Shown here piece after piece: positions 34,347 to 45,101 of a DNA stretch of 46,247 nt. Source of the DNA: Didymodactylos carnosus (taxonomy: Eukaryota; Rotifera; Eurotatoria; Philodinida; Philodinidae); the NCBI GenBank assembly GCA_905250885.1, contig CAJNOQ010000575.1, positions 1 to 46,247 on the forward strand, read 5' to 3'. A program made the position numbers and the translations under genes. The notes below the pieces were generated by a model. It made no database searches. It had not been told where the DNA came from and was given only the letters and a program-made list of their open reading frames with translations. Every line of letters starts with the position of its first letter. The stretch's first letter is position 1.

Positions 34347-37300
34347 TTAAAAATGAAATTGAGTCTGAGCCTGATATGAGAGATTCTGAGTATGATGTGA
34401 TTGATTTAATGATGGTTGTTGTTGTTGAAAATTCGCATGCTGATGGTATGGTGATGAATGCCGAAGATTCGAATAATTTGTCAGATCATAGTTAGTAGAA
34501 AGCGTATTTTGCGTCGATGTCGTATTGCATGAGGCCATCATATCAATAAATCGTAAAATAAATTGTGATTTCATTCGTTTTAGATGTTCATCATTTGCAA
34601 TTGTATATGTTTTTGATTCTTCTGCCGATAAATTATTAATACGAGAAGATGCACTATGTACTTCTTGATCATATTCTAACTCGAACAATCGTAAAACTCG
34701 TTCAATAACTGTGTCCGTAACATCAGTTATTGATCGTTGCTGTAGTAATGGTAAATTTTGTTGCTGATGATCTAGTGAAATATTATTCGCATCCATACTG
34801 ATCAGTGAAGAAGTCAAACGATTTATATCCGATGAATAATTTGACGATTTTGAATCAACATGTGAAATTTTATTTGGTTCATTTAATCGGGTTGCACTGT
34901 TAGTCGTAGTAATCAAGGTAGCATATTGAGATAAATTTTCATTTGATTCATAATCGTTATCGCTTAGTGTTGTCGAATTTGTGCATAATAGACCACCCCC
35001 AATTTCATCGTCATCATACGACAATATCAATAAAATCATGATTAACCTCCATCGTTCTCCACCTAAACGAACAAAATGGATAATATCAGAACTTAACTCA
35101 CCACGTTGTTATGAATAGAGATTCTTAGCGACTAAAAATATTCCTCTGCTTTTTCTTATAATGTCGACTATTTAAGTGCTCTAAACGTGCCTTTTCGATT
35201 TGCAAATAACCATGCTTGCGGTTCTTTGCCCCAAGATGAAAGCCGATCGTTGTCAGGTTCGCCTGTAATTAAAAATTTCAATGCTGATTCATGACGTTTT
35301 AGTCGAGATAATAAAGTTGCTGCCATTTTTTCATGATCATGCACAATTATGCTTGCTAAACGATGACAGAATTCAAATATGATCGATAAAGATGATGAAG
35401 TCTCAGTCTGATTTGGCGGTGTTCCTATTTTTGTTTCAGTTGATGATGTAGAAGAAGATGGATGATTGTTATTTGTAGTCAAATCGTCGAATGATTGATA
35501 ACATTCTAATAAATTTTGCATTAAACGATAATCACTAGAATTTGGTTGTAATTTGATACTTGTTGAAAAAAGACTATCAAATGCTGACGATTTCGATGTC
35601 TTTGGAGGTTTACCAAACCGTATTTTATCCACTGCCATGCCTGTGCACAGAACAAATACAATAAAATCATCATTAGGTGGTAGAGAGCGAAACAACCTAC
35701 CAACAAATTTACATTTATCATATCGACATGAGGCGCAATTATTGCGATTATTTTTATTGATTGTACAACGTTGAGGACAAGGTTCCATGACTGTATTTTT
35801 TTTCGAATATCGTCGAAAAAAACCTTTGCAGGCTTCGCAAGTAAACACACCAAAGTGATAACCGCTGCTTACATCTTCACACACACGACAGAGCTCAGAT
35901 TCATATTGGGACTCTAAATAGTATAAAAAACCTTGATATGGCAACCCTTTATGGGGCTAAAATGGTGAAACTACTCAAAAGTTGTTGAATAGTTAAAGAC
36001 GATGTCACCAATAAGGGGGGAGCAGGTTAAAAATAGCCAAAATCAAGGGTGTTCGAGTATAAACATCAACTCAGGGACATCCCGATAGGGGGAAGGGGAG
36101 AGATCTTCCCTGCTTTCTGAAAACATTTACTTCCAAAATTATGTCTTTGACTTACGAGAATATCCCACGGAGTAAAGCGTTTATTCGTATTTTCAGAGTA
36201 AGACAAATTACTCTCATATTTAGAGTATAAAAGGTTTACTCTCAGTTTTGTAGTTATGAATTTACTCTCTTTTCAAAAGTAAGATATTTACTTCTATTTT
36301 CGGAGTAAGACATAGACTTCCATTTTTAGAGTAAAGCATTTGTTTTTTCTCTTTCTGTATTTGATAGAAAATAAAATGTCTGTCATGTACATAAATAAGA
36401 TCAGATAAGTAGAATAGACTGTATCATGGCTTCAGTAAATGTATTTTTAGATTATTAAGATGTTTTTATATTATAAGGCTTTGTGTTGAAGTATATAGAA
36501 TTAGATAGAAGGAAATTTAGTCTTGCTTTAGAAGAAAACTGCTTAGAATATTTATCTTTTCTTTTATAGTTTTACTCCAGTTTATGAAAGCATAAAAATT
36601 TACTCTAAAATTGACTTCGCCTCCCTGCCTCCGAGGTATCGGGGCTCCCGTGCTTCAACTCCTCTTTCTTTCGCAGATATAGCAGAAGTTTCACAAAAGG
36701 CGAAACAACCATCAGTAAGCTTTAGCAAATTAAGAAATGAAAGAACTTGCTCATGGTACCATCGTGGATTTTTTTCTTTTTGGCCAGGTTTAACGCGGAT
36801 CTTCTATCTGCATATAAGCCACCAAAATGTCTGGAAAAACTAGCATCAAGACTTTCGGATCCAGATGACAGATTTTGTGCCGCTGATGTCAAACTGTAAA
36901 TGCAAAAGTTATTGGCAAATTTTAAACTTTTGCAAAGATGAATCATTACCTTATTCCGTGATTTGTAGCATAATCAAGTCCTGAATACGCTACTGCTGCA
37001 GCTGCAGCAGCAGCCGCTGCCATATTGTAGTCATAGGCTAAAAAACAGAACTAATTAATTTTCTACAGTCATTAACATATTTATCGGTACATACTATAAG
37101 CATCAGTACTCTGTTGACTGGAATGATGCGATGCTCCAAAATATGATGGATAGGTAGAGTGTTGACGAGATGGAAACGACGAAAAAGTCGAACTATATGT
37201 ACTTGTATAAGGATTATAGGATAAATTATCGATATAATAATTATCATTGAAAGGAAACGATTGTGATCGTCGTGAATGATCGAAACCATGCTGCCAAGTA

Positions 37301-37392
37301 AAGAAAGTAGGTAAGAGTTTCACAGATAATAAACGAATAAGAAATTCAACACTTACCGATTGAAGAGGAGGAGTGTACTGATCACCGTACAT
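34347..37392 (-). CDS. Nuclear receptor with C4 DNA-binding domain (NR1-like)
   Basis: This is a ligand-type transcription factor. Exons are 37357-37392 (ATG), 37095-37290, 36950-37037, 36760-36893, 35701-35913, 35191-35640 and 34347-35062, giving 610 aa if all join. The N-terminal region is Tyr/Ser-rich with an Ala tract (about residues 83-92). The DBD (residues 160-224) has zinc ligands C160, C163, C177, C180, C197, C201, C211 and C214, P-box EACKG and a D-box of three residues (C-PQR-C). The CRYDKCKFVGMAVDKIRFGK end is NR1-like. The next part resembles LBD helices 3-5 (FCHRLASIIVHDHEKMAATL, then LSRLKRHESALKFL). The last exon has a helix-like MILLILSYDDDEIGGG and then a Gln/His/Ser-rich tail. 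The join from exon 6 to 7 needs a GC-AG intron (35063-35190). Otherwise exon 6 reads into a stop at 35168, for 379 aa. Confidence 0.82.
35063..35190 (-). other. Candidate GC-AG intron in the nuclear receptor
   Basis: On the minus strand CGAAAAG|GCACGT (donor) and TTCGTTTAG|GTGGAG (acceptor) give exactly the phase needed to join exon 6 to the open frame of exon 7. No GT donor in exon 6 gives the right phase. The alternatives are a truncated receptor or a lesion. Confidence 0.35.
36170..36620. repeat. Degenerate array of GAGTAAA / TTTACTC motifs in the receptor intron
   Basis: Copies of GAGTAA(A) or TTTACTC(T) recur roughly every 30-35 bases between 36172 and 36320 (GGAGTAAAGCG, AGAGTAAGACA, TTACTCTCA, TTTACTCTCAG, TTTACTCTCTT, GGAGTAAGACA, AGAGTAAAGCA) and again at about 36570-36612. 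The intron (35914-36759) is 846 bp. A similar motif cluster lies near 21280-21365. Confidence 0.5.
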
Positions 37393-40300
37393 AGTAATAT
37401 CACGTCACAATATAATAATTCTACAAGAGGAAAAAAATTGACAAATTTTATGTATCTAGTAGAATAGCAGTTTTCACGGTGATAGAATCCCTTTTAGTTT
37501 CTCCTATGTCTAATTTGACATCACTTGTTAATGAAATAAAATTTTTATTCAAAAAATCATAGTATTTCTTATCTATTTTCATTAGTTAGTGCAGGGGCGT
37601 AGCTAGCATCTCAGAGCAGGGGGGTGATCCTGTCCAAAACAATTTTTGTTCTTCCCAGAAAAAAGTTTGTTTGGAAGCGCGAAGTCTTAAACTTTTCTAA
37701 AACCAGGGGGTTGGTCCCAGTAACTTCGTCTCTAAGTTAGTGACTGATGAGCAAAAACGACAGCAAAAACTCTCTGAAGCAACTCGCCTTATTGATAAAA
37801 GAAAAGTATTTGCTCTTTCCATCGAGAAGACATGTATATGTGTATTACATGCTAAACGAGGAAGAGGGAAACTTTCTTTTTCTACTGTCTGCATTCTATA
37901 GGTTCATATTAATTATTTGATGCAATATTTTGATTGCTAGATAGTAATACGTGAAAAGAACCAATAGAATGAACAGACAATGATAAGAGATGATAAAAAA
38001 TATATATCTATTTTATTATACGCACATACACAGAAAAAAATGGTTTTAGCTTCAATTCGTGTCATACACTCACTTCTGATGCCGTCCGTTGATGTAGTGT
38101 GATCTTATAAATCAATCGAGTACGAATCGAGAGAACAGCAAAAAAAACCAATGAGACAAAAAACATTGTTCTACTATCCATCATCGTATGCAAACAGTTA
38201 TTAGAAAAATCTACAATAATAATATTAAATAAAACGTCCTTGATTAACAGAATGTTTTGTTCTTCTATGAGACGTTGTGTTCTATCATTTTAATTATAAA
38301 TACAAAGATAAATTATTAAACGTGATCGTTATATCTCGTATTCTAATTTGTTTTATGAACTACACAGTCTAAACACCCTCTTACGTGCGAAGTTCGATAG
38401 TTAGAGAGCTTAGATTTTCAGTAGGTGTGTATCAGAGATAAACGGTATGGACTAAACTACCAGTTAGAAGTTTAAAAGCTCTTAGTCTTCTCGAAACTCT
38501 CATTGCAAGGTAAAAGTATTCATCATCGTGTCTTTAGTTCTACTGGAATATCGTTCGATTGAGTTAAAATTTTTACCATAGACATCAAAGATTCGAAGAA
38601 TGGACGACATAGCATCAAAGACAATATTGTTTTTAGGAAAACGGATTTATCACTCGGGAATATTTACTTATTAGAGATATTTCAACATCATTCTGTTGCT
38701 GACTTATTCTCAGTTATTGTGAAAGCTTTAGTATTCTGTATACTCAAAAAAAATTTAAAACTTTTTCGTATTAAAAAACCGTGTTAGTCCTCATCACTAT
38801 CGATCAAACTTTTACAGATAGATAAGAGAAGAAATTTATATAAAGAAGAAACGTCCAGAGAAAATATTTCTTGCATTCTTCTGATGTGAACTACTCACAT
38901 ATATCTTTAATTATATTATGAGTTTTGAAGCAAACAAAAAGGCAAGACATAAAAAGTTTTGAACAAAATATTCTAGCCGGATTGAAAAATTATAAATCAA
39001 ACACATTTGCGAATAATTACAGACTGTATCAGTTGCAAACATCACGAAACTTGTGTGAATTGTTAGTACTTACAGTTCTCTGACTGTTCTTTCTCACTCA
39101 ATATTTTATTTTTTTCCGTTTTCCCTCAATATAAAATACACATTGTATGCAATGATTCGTTGTAACCGTCGTTAATGCGCAAAAAAGTGTGCATGTTAAA
39201 AGAACGTTGTGTATGTTGAGTTTTTTTACTTTCTAAAAACATAGTTCTTGGATAAATCAATCATCTTCTGTAGAGAGAAACTGATGTGCTCTCATAATAT
39301 TGAAAAAATATACATAGAGTATAGATACACATAGACATTCGTTTGTATAATGTCGATATGGTGTGCATATAGAAATCTGCAACTCCATAGTGTTTTTTCG
39401 CAACTAAAGCTGTACTCTCTGAATAGGTAGGCGTTCTTACCTGTGTAAATGAAGAGAAAAACAGTCCGTTATTTTTTCATACGATGCTTGACCATTTTCT
39501 TATAGAACAACTATTCATATACCAACTGATAATAAGAGTAAATCATACGTTTATTCACCATACCACTTTTTCCAAAATTTTAAACGATGGATCAATATGA
39601 TGAATCAACGAAGAATGATGCGATTTCTTTTGAAGATGAATCATACACTTCCGGCTAAACCCAAGTATATAGAAGTCAGCAGTGAAATTCAATAATTTCG
39701 TTCATACTGTTCATCCTCATAATAGTTTTACACTGTAACGAAACCGACTCTATAGAAGATTTTCGGATAAAACTGGTTTTTGTGTTGAGGTGAAAATAAC
39801 CGAATGATAGTACTCCGTTTTTGAATTGTTCAATAAAACTTGTATCCAACTCTAACTCATAAAAAATAACTTGTAAAACACAGTTTTAGCGATTCAGTTT
39901 TTTGTAAACTCGCAAATCATTTAAAAAATCACTCGACTTCTAGCCATCTTTCGATAAATTTGACCATTGAACGTTAGTAATCTGCTGATATTAAGGCTAT
40001 AAACATAGTACGTTGTATTGTACATACATACGTAGATTAATACACTGTTCTTTTTTTTTAGTTTAGCTATCTATGTCTAAAATATACTTCGTCTACATTG
40101 CTTCATGATGAAACCAGATAATAGACAAAGAACGAAATATTAGAGGTCAATGGATTAATAAAACACAAAAATGGTGCTAGAACGACTAAAAAGAGGATGA
40201 AATAGAGAAATCTTTTACTGACTTGTTGATAAACAATATTTTTGTTTGTATTAAACTTCAACGACCGGTCATCTACAACGCCTGTGAAACAACACCAAGC

Positions 40301-40894
40301 ACGAATCTTTGCTTTTAATCATCAAAATAATCCTACTTCGTATTTTTGTATTGTACTTATAAACGGTACAACTCAGTTTTGAAAGAAGCAGATATTTTTT
40401 AAAAGAAAGGCGTCAGATTCGCACTGTATGGAAATAAAAATGGGTTTTGTAGTTTAAACTATTCGCAAATCATTCACTGATGCTGTGGAGCCAGTTTACA
40501 AAGAATTTAGTTGAAATAAACACAGACAGCAGTGACTTATCAACGAAGTGTTACATAGGGAATGATTGTTGTAGTCTAGGTACTTTTCATGATTCTACGA
40601 ACACTAAGAATGTGTTTTGTCTCGTGCTAGCTGCACCTGTTATGGAAGCTTTAGAACACCATGTCCTACTGGATTAGTTTAAATCCATGATGAATTCTGC
40701 GTAGTAATGAATTCAAGTTTCATGCTTTAAACTTCTGAACAGAACGTCTCTAACAAAGTTTTTGAACTGACCGTTGTTCAATAATACCAACACCATTTTT
40801 CGTTTTTTCTAACTTTTAGTCAATAAATCTTTTCGTCAAAAATCGAAATGATCAAAAATCTGAAGCATAGTCTGAACTGGAAACAAACATTTTA
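37393..40894. other. Long non-coding stretch upstream of the nuclear receptor
   Basis: This includes the receptor's promoter. An acceptor-like CTCTTGTAG on the minus strand lies about 25 bases 5' of the receptor ATG and may mark a 5' UTR intron or leader site. At 37593-37740 a GC-rich block begins CAGGGGCGTAGCTAGCATCT, a typical terminus of invertebrate DNA transposons, but its partner end was not found. No other gene is seen. Confidence 0.45.
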
Positions 40895-41081
40895 TTAACC
40901 CTTTGCCCCCACAGACGTGGAGATTAGTGGGATATCGGAAAAAAACGGATGTTTTGCTAGTGTAAGCTGGTACCATAAGCTAGTCGTTGCTAATAAGAAA
41001 AATTTTTTCATTTAATATAAACATAGTTATGATAATTTCAAGTTCACTTTGTATGATCAACTGCCGGGGATAAAAGATTAA
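40895..41081. mobile_element. piggyBac-like MITE with TTAA duplication
   Basis: TTAA at 40895-40898 is followed by CCCTTTGCCCCCACAG. TTAA at 41078-41081 is preceded by CTGCCGGGGATAAAAGA, whose reverse complement TCTTTTATCCCCGGCAG matches the left end imperfectly. TTAA duplication with CCCTTTG-type ends is the piggyBac pattern. The 179-bp interior has no ORF. Confidence 0.45.
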
Positions 41082-42426
41082 AATGTTTTTGCATTTGCAA
41101 CTATACGAAGCTCATTTTGACTTTTTAGAACACAGAAACCCTTCGAAAAGCCCTTTCAGATACGGTCACGCGTATAAGAAGTGGCTTTTGAGTCAAACAC
41201 AAAACATAATCGGACGTTAAAATAATCTATAGGTAATTGACTGTATGACTAAACAGTTGACTTTTAATCAGCGAAAAACTGCCTATTAACAGTCACCGTT
41301 TTTTGACCATTGTTTCACCGTGAATCATTGCCTAAAAACAGACAGTTAACTGTATGTGCTTAAAAGAGAAATTCGTCTCGGTTGTTCACTTCCTGTTAAC
41401 ATGCTATTTTCGAACAGCCAATATATCAGGGAGAAACTGGCAACGTTAGTAGTTAAATGTCAGTTTTTAACTATTTGTCAATATGTTTTGTTTCGCTATT
41501 ATGACTAATATAAATATGACATGGATGCTTTTGTGAAAACTTAAAATTTTTCTCTTCTTCGATTATAGGGATCATCGAAACTTGCCTCTGGGAGATGGCC
41601 TTTAGTTCTGTGACTGGTATTAGTGATGGTACCATGGCTTGATTTGATTGTAATAAACTGCCATTTTTAGACTTTAAAGCGTCCGCATTTTAAATGTCTA
41701 GAAATGGTTAACAACTTGTCTCAATGGTCTGTTAAATGTTCATTTAACAAACATTGGATGGATTATTAATAGGTATTTAATAGTCAATTAATTACAGCGT
41801 TTTCAATGCCCTGAGAACGTCATACAGCATCAGGTGCCCGATTTTTAGCTTGAGAAGATGTTGTTGACGAAAGTGATGTTAATCCGTCCCTACTTAAATC
41901 TTTTGATCAGCGGATGTAACATCCATCGTACATATCACCCTTGAATCATCTTCAAAAAAGGCTCTCCCGTTTGATTCATTCAGTTAGCGTGATGCATGAT
42001 ACGAAACTCTTTCCTATGCGTCACACAAGACAGTTCAAAAATATGCTTGTAAAAAATGTTGTCTGATCGATGTTTCTGATAACAGATATGCAGACCTATT
42101 ATAGCGATTAAAAAAAATTGTATAGAAGTCGTAGCACGTACATGTGCTGTACTAATCTGGCAGACTTTCGGAGTGTTGTAACTTCTATGGGATATATTTA
42201 TATATATATATATCTTCTAAAACGGGATATATTTTTAATATTTATCATAGAAACTATTCTATGATTCTTAGCGCAGTCAGTTTTCGCTAAAACTTGTGCA
42301 AACAACGGTGAGTTGCGATGAACTATAACGGCAGGATCCCATCAGATAAAATCGTGCAATAAATTAAGAGTTCATCAGCATGCTTGATGCATGGCACATT
42401 CAGAATGTACAATTTATATGTACATA
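41082..42426. other. Non-coding stretch; nothing firm seen
   Basis: Several short self-complementary runs around TTAACTGT / ACAGTTGAC occur at 41230-41360, and a (TA)n run sits at about 42196-42212. I see no gene. Confidence 0.4.
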
Positions 42427-42555
42427 TAATAAGACTGTGAATTTAGAAGAGAGATGCATATATATACTAGTTGAAACAGGGGAGAACGATAATCGTTCTC
42501 CCCTGTTTCAACTAGTATATATATGCATCTCTCTTCTAAATTCACAGTCTTATTA
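42427..42555. repeat. Perfect 129-bp palindrome (64-bp arms, 1-nt centre)
   Basis: Every base from 42427 to 42490 pairs with 42555 to 42492 around the single A at 42491. I checked the whole arm and found no mismatch. It begins TAATAAGACTGTGAATTTAG. It is immediately followed by a hammerhead-like stretch (42556-42590). Confidence 0.95.
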
Positions 42556-42592
42556 GCCTGATGATGATACTGTGAAGTATCGAAAGCTCAAA
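42556..42592 (+). ncRNA. Hammerhead-ribozyme-like core, imperfect
   Basis: The stretch reads GC-CTGATGA-T-GATAC-TGTGAA-GTATC-GAAA-GCTC. The two conserved hammerhead boxes CUGAUGA and GAAA flank a 5-bp stem II (GATAC/GTATC). One extra U sits before stem II, and no convincing stem III and UH cleavage site follow on this strand. It is either a decayed ribozyme such as those found in some retroelements, or a chance match. Confidence 0.25.
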
Positions 42593-42683
42593 TGTTTTTC
42601 AATTATATTAAATATACTTAGTTTTATAAGAAACGTAAAAAAGTCAAAGAATGTCAATATGTACATATAAATACATAACTATG

Positions 42684-43170
42684 TAAGATGCCCGTAAGTC
42701 GAACTTTGAGCAAAACGTTTTTTTGACTTAATCGTACATATTCTGATTCGTCTCTTCGAGCTGATCACCAACATTACCTTTTTACTTCTATTGAACTACA
42801 TCTTCAGGGAGAAAAACTCCGATTATGGAGAAGGTTGCACAAACCCAAAACGTTTTTGTTTTCAGAAAAAACATCATAACTTTTTTCGCTTTAGTTGTAT
42901 AACTCTGCAGCTACTATTTTCAGATTCCTTATGAAAAGCTGGTTCTGAGAGTTATACGACTAAAGCGAAAAAAGTTATGATGTTTTTTCTGAAAACAAAA
43001 ACGTTTTGGGTTTGTGCAACCTTCTCCATAATCGGAGTTTTTCTCCCTGAAGATGTAGTTCAATAGAAGTAAAAAGGTAATGTTGGTGATCAGCTCGAAG
43101 AGACGAATCAGAATATGTACGATTAAGTCAAAAAAACGTTTTGCTCAAAGTTCGACTTACGGGCATCTTA
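42684..43170. mobile_element. Foldback MITE with nearly perfect 223-bp arms and TA ends
   Basis: The arms 42684-42906 and 42948-43170 are inverted copies; the stretches I compared base by base differ at only about one position near the centre (ATACAACT against ATACGACT). The loop is 41 bp. The ends read TA-AGATGCCCGTAAGTCGAAC on each side, so a TA duplication and a Tc1/mariner origin are likely. The very low arm divergence suggests recent formation or gene conversion between arms. There is no ORF. Confidence 0.9.
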
Positions 43171-43875
43171 GCGATATGTACATATTGCTTCGTGCGTAAT
43201 ATTCCGAAAGGAAAAATTTAGCCTAAAAATTCTCATGTTCAAATTAGTCATTGATTTTATCACAATAGGCAAGATAGAGAAAACGGTTTGATTACAATAG
43301 ACGTGTGAGTGTATTCTTTCATTAAACACATTCAATACATTAGAAAAGGGAGGTATCAGTTATGGTCCTTATTATCTATAGATATTTGTGTCGGAAGAGT
43401 TGCCATATTGACAGTCATCTGAAAACATTTCATACAGATACGTGTGTATTATGGCCTTAGAACAAAAAGTAAATAGTCAGGCACAAATAAAAGGGTAATA
43501 AGAAAGGCAATTTTTTTCTTTACATCAATAATGTTATCGTAAAAAAAATTTAGAATTGCCTAATACTGTCAAGTGAAGCAGTCAGCGATCCGTGTCAAAC
43601 AGCTACCAAAATGGTAACGTGATGTATAACCCACTAGCGTGAAATAAAAATAAACGAAATAATTCGTCACGATTACGAAGGGTCTAGAAAATAAAATTTG
43701 GAAGAAACAGGTAAACGAAAGAGCGAGAGAGAGAAAAAGATAGAAATATCTAATTTAATACAACGTACGTATATAATTTTAGCTTGAATATACACATATA
43801 CATTCAAATAAGTAACAAAACCGATTAGGAAAACAACATTTTATCACTACTATTATTATAAGACCTTTTGTAATC
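43171..43875. other. Presumed promoter region of the VWC gene
   Basis: I see no gene here. The sequence 5' of the ATG at 43876 has no obvious splice acceptor, unlike the other plus-strand genes. Confidence 0.4.
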
Positions 43876-45101
43876 ATGGTCAATCGTCTTACTTATTTGC
43901 TAGCAGTAGTGGTAGCTGTTTACTTAGTCTGTACAACATGTGAAGCACACGGTAGACATCAAAATGGGCCGTACTCGGGCTCGGGCTCAGGCTCGGGTCA
44001 GGGATCGGACTGGGGATCCTGGTCATATTGGTTCTCAGACACGAACGATCCAGCGGAGACTACAACAATGGACGACAATACAGAAGAAACAAGCACTCCT
44101 GATTATTATGAAGATGACACAACCGCCATATTGGAGACTGAAACCAGTACAATCGCCATGACACAGGCTGAAACCAGTACAATCGCCAAGACGCAGACTA
44201 AAACCAAAACAATCTCCATAACAGAGACTGAAACCGCTGAACCAGCAACCAGTTCAGTTATAACAACGAAACCTGGGGACAACTTATCAACTAGCAGTGT
44301 GTCACCATTAGAACGAGCTATATGGTGCCGTCTGGCGAACGGTAGCTATTATACACTTGGGTACACATATAAACTAACAGATTGTGTTCAGTGTCAATGC
44401 TTACAAAATCGAATGCTCCGTTGTACAGCTTTAACATGTATGGTTACATATTGTATTGATGGTTCTACTCCCGTAAAATATGACGGTCAATGTTGTACGC
44501 AATGTCCTGGTGAAGTAGCCGCAAAAAGTTGCACCTATCAAAATGAAACCTATGCACATGGTAAAGTTGCAAGATCCATATAAAATATCAAAACAATATA
44601 TAATATTCTGTTTTTTTTTTAGGTATAGTAATAAAGACCCAAAATAACATGCAATGTTGGTGCCAAGATGGTGCAATTGAATGTCGTCAAGCCCAGGGTT
44701 CACTATTCGACGATTTCAATTTATTTGGTGATAATAGTTACATTTACGTTATCATCATAATAGTTATTGGTGTTTTGCTTGTTGGTTCATTGTTATGTTG
44801 TGGTTGTACAGTATTCTTTTACTACTACTACCGAAAGCGTCAACAAACAGCCAATGCAGCACAGCAACAGTATTGGAATGATGCAGGTTGGCAACCAATG
44901 GGAGAAGGAGATGGCACCCAACCAGAAGGCATGAGCGCTGAAGAAGAAAAACAAGTTGAAGCTGACCAAGGACAATTTGCAAGTGAGCAATATTTAAATG
45001 GGAATAAAGGAGTCACTGCTGAAGGGCAACAATATATGCCGCCGCCTTATGCTCTTTACAATGGTTCGTATTTGACAGAAGATTTACACAAACAAGTTTA
45101 A
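43876..45101 (+). CDS. VWC-domain single-pass membrane protein with PPPY cytoplasmic motif
   Basis: There are two exons, 43876-44560 and 44623-45101, with a 62-bp phase-1 intron, coding 387 aa. A signal peptide (residues 1-24) is followed by a Ser-Gly tract (34-42). Then comes a Thr/Glu-rich stalk with imperfect ten-residue repeats (ETSTIAMTQA, ETSTIAKTQT, KTKTISITET). A full von Willebrand factor C module follows (about 151-211: CRLANGSYYTLG, DCVQCQC, then CCTQCPG). A shorter Cys-rich unit follows (219-250, ending CWCQDGAIEC), which looks like a partial second VWC. A transmembrane helix spans about 268-297, rich in Ile and Val and then Cys and Tyr. The cytoplasmic tail has PPPY at 368-371, a WW-domain ligand. 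VWC proteins often bind BMP-type ligands, but no specific orthologue is recognised. Predicted location is the plasma membrane. Confidence 0.82.

Noticed and set aside
40480..40677. 65-codon plus-strand frame with several Cys residues
   Set aside because: No signal, domain or splice context; the length is within chance for this window.
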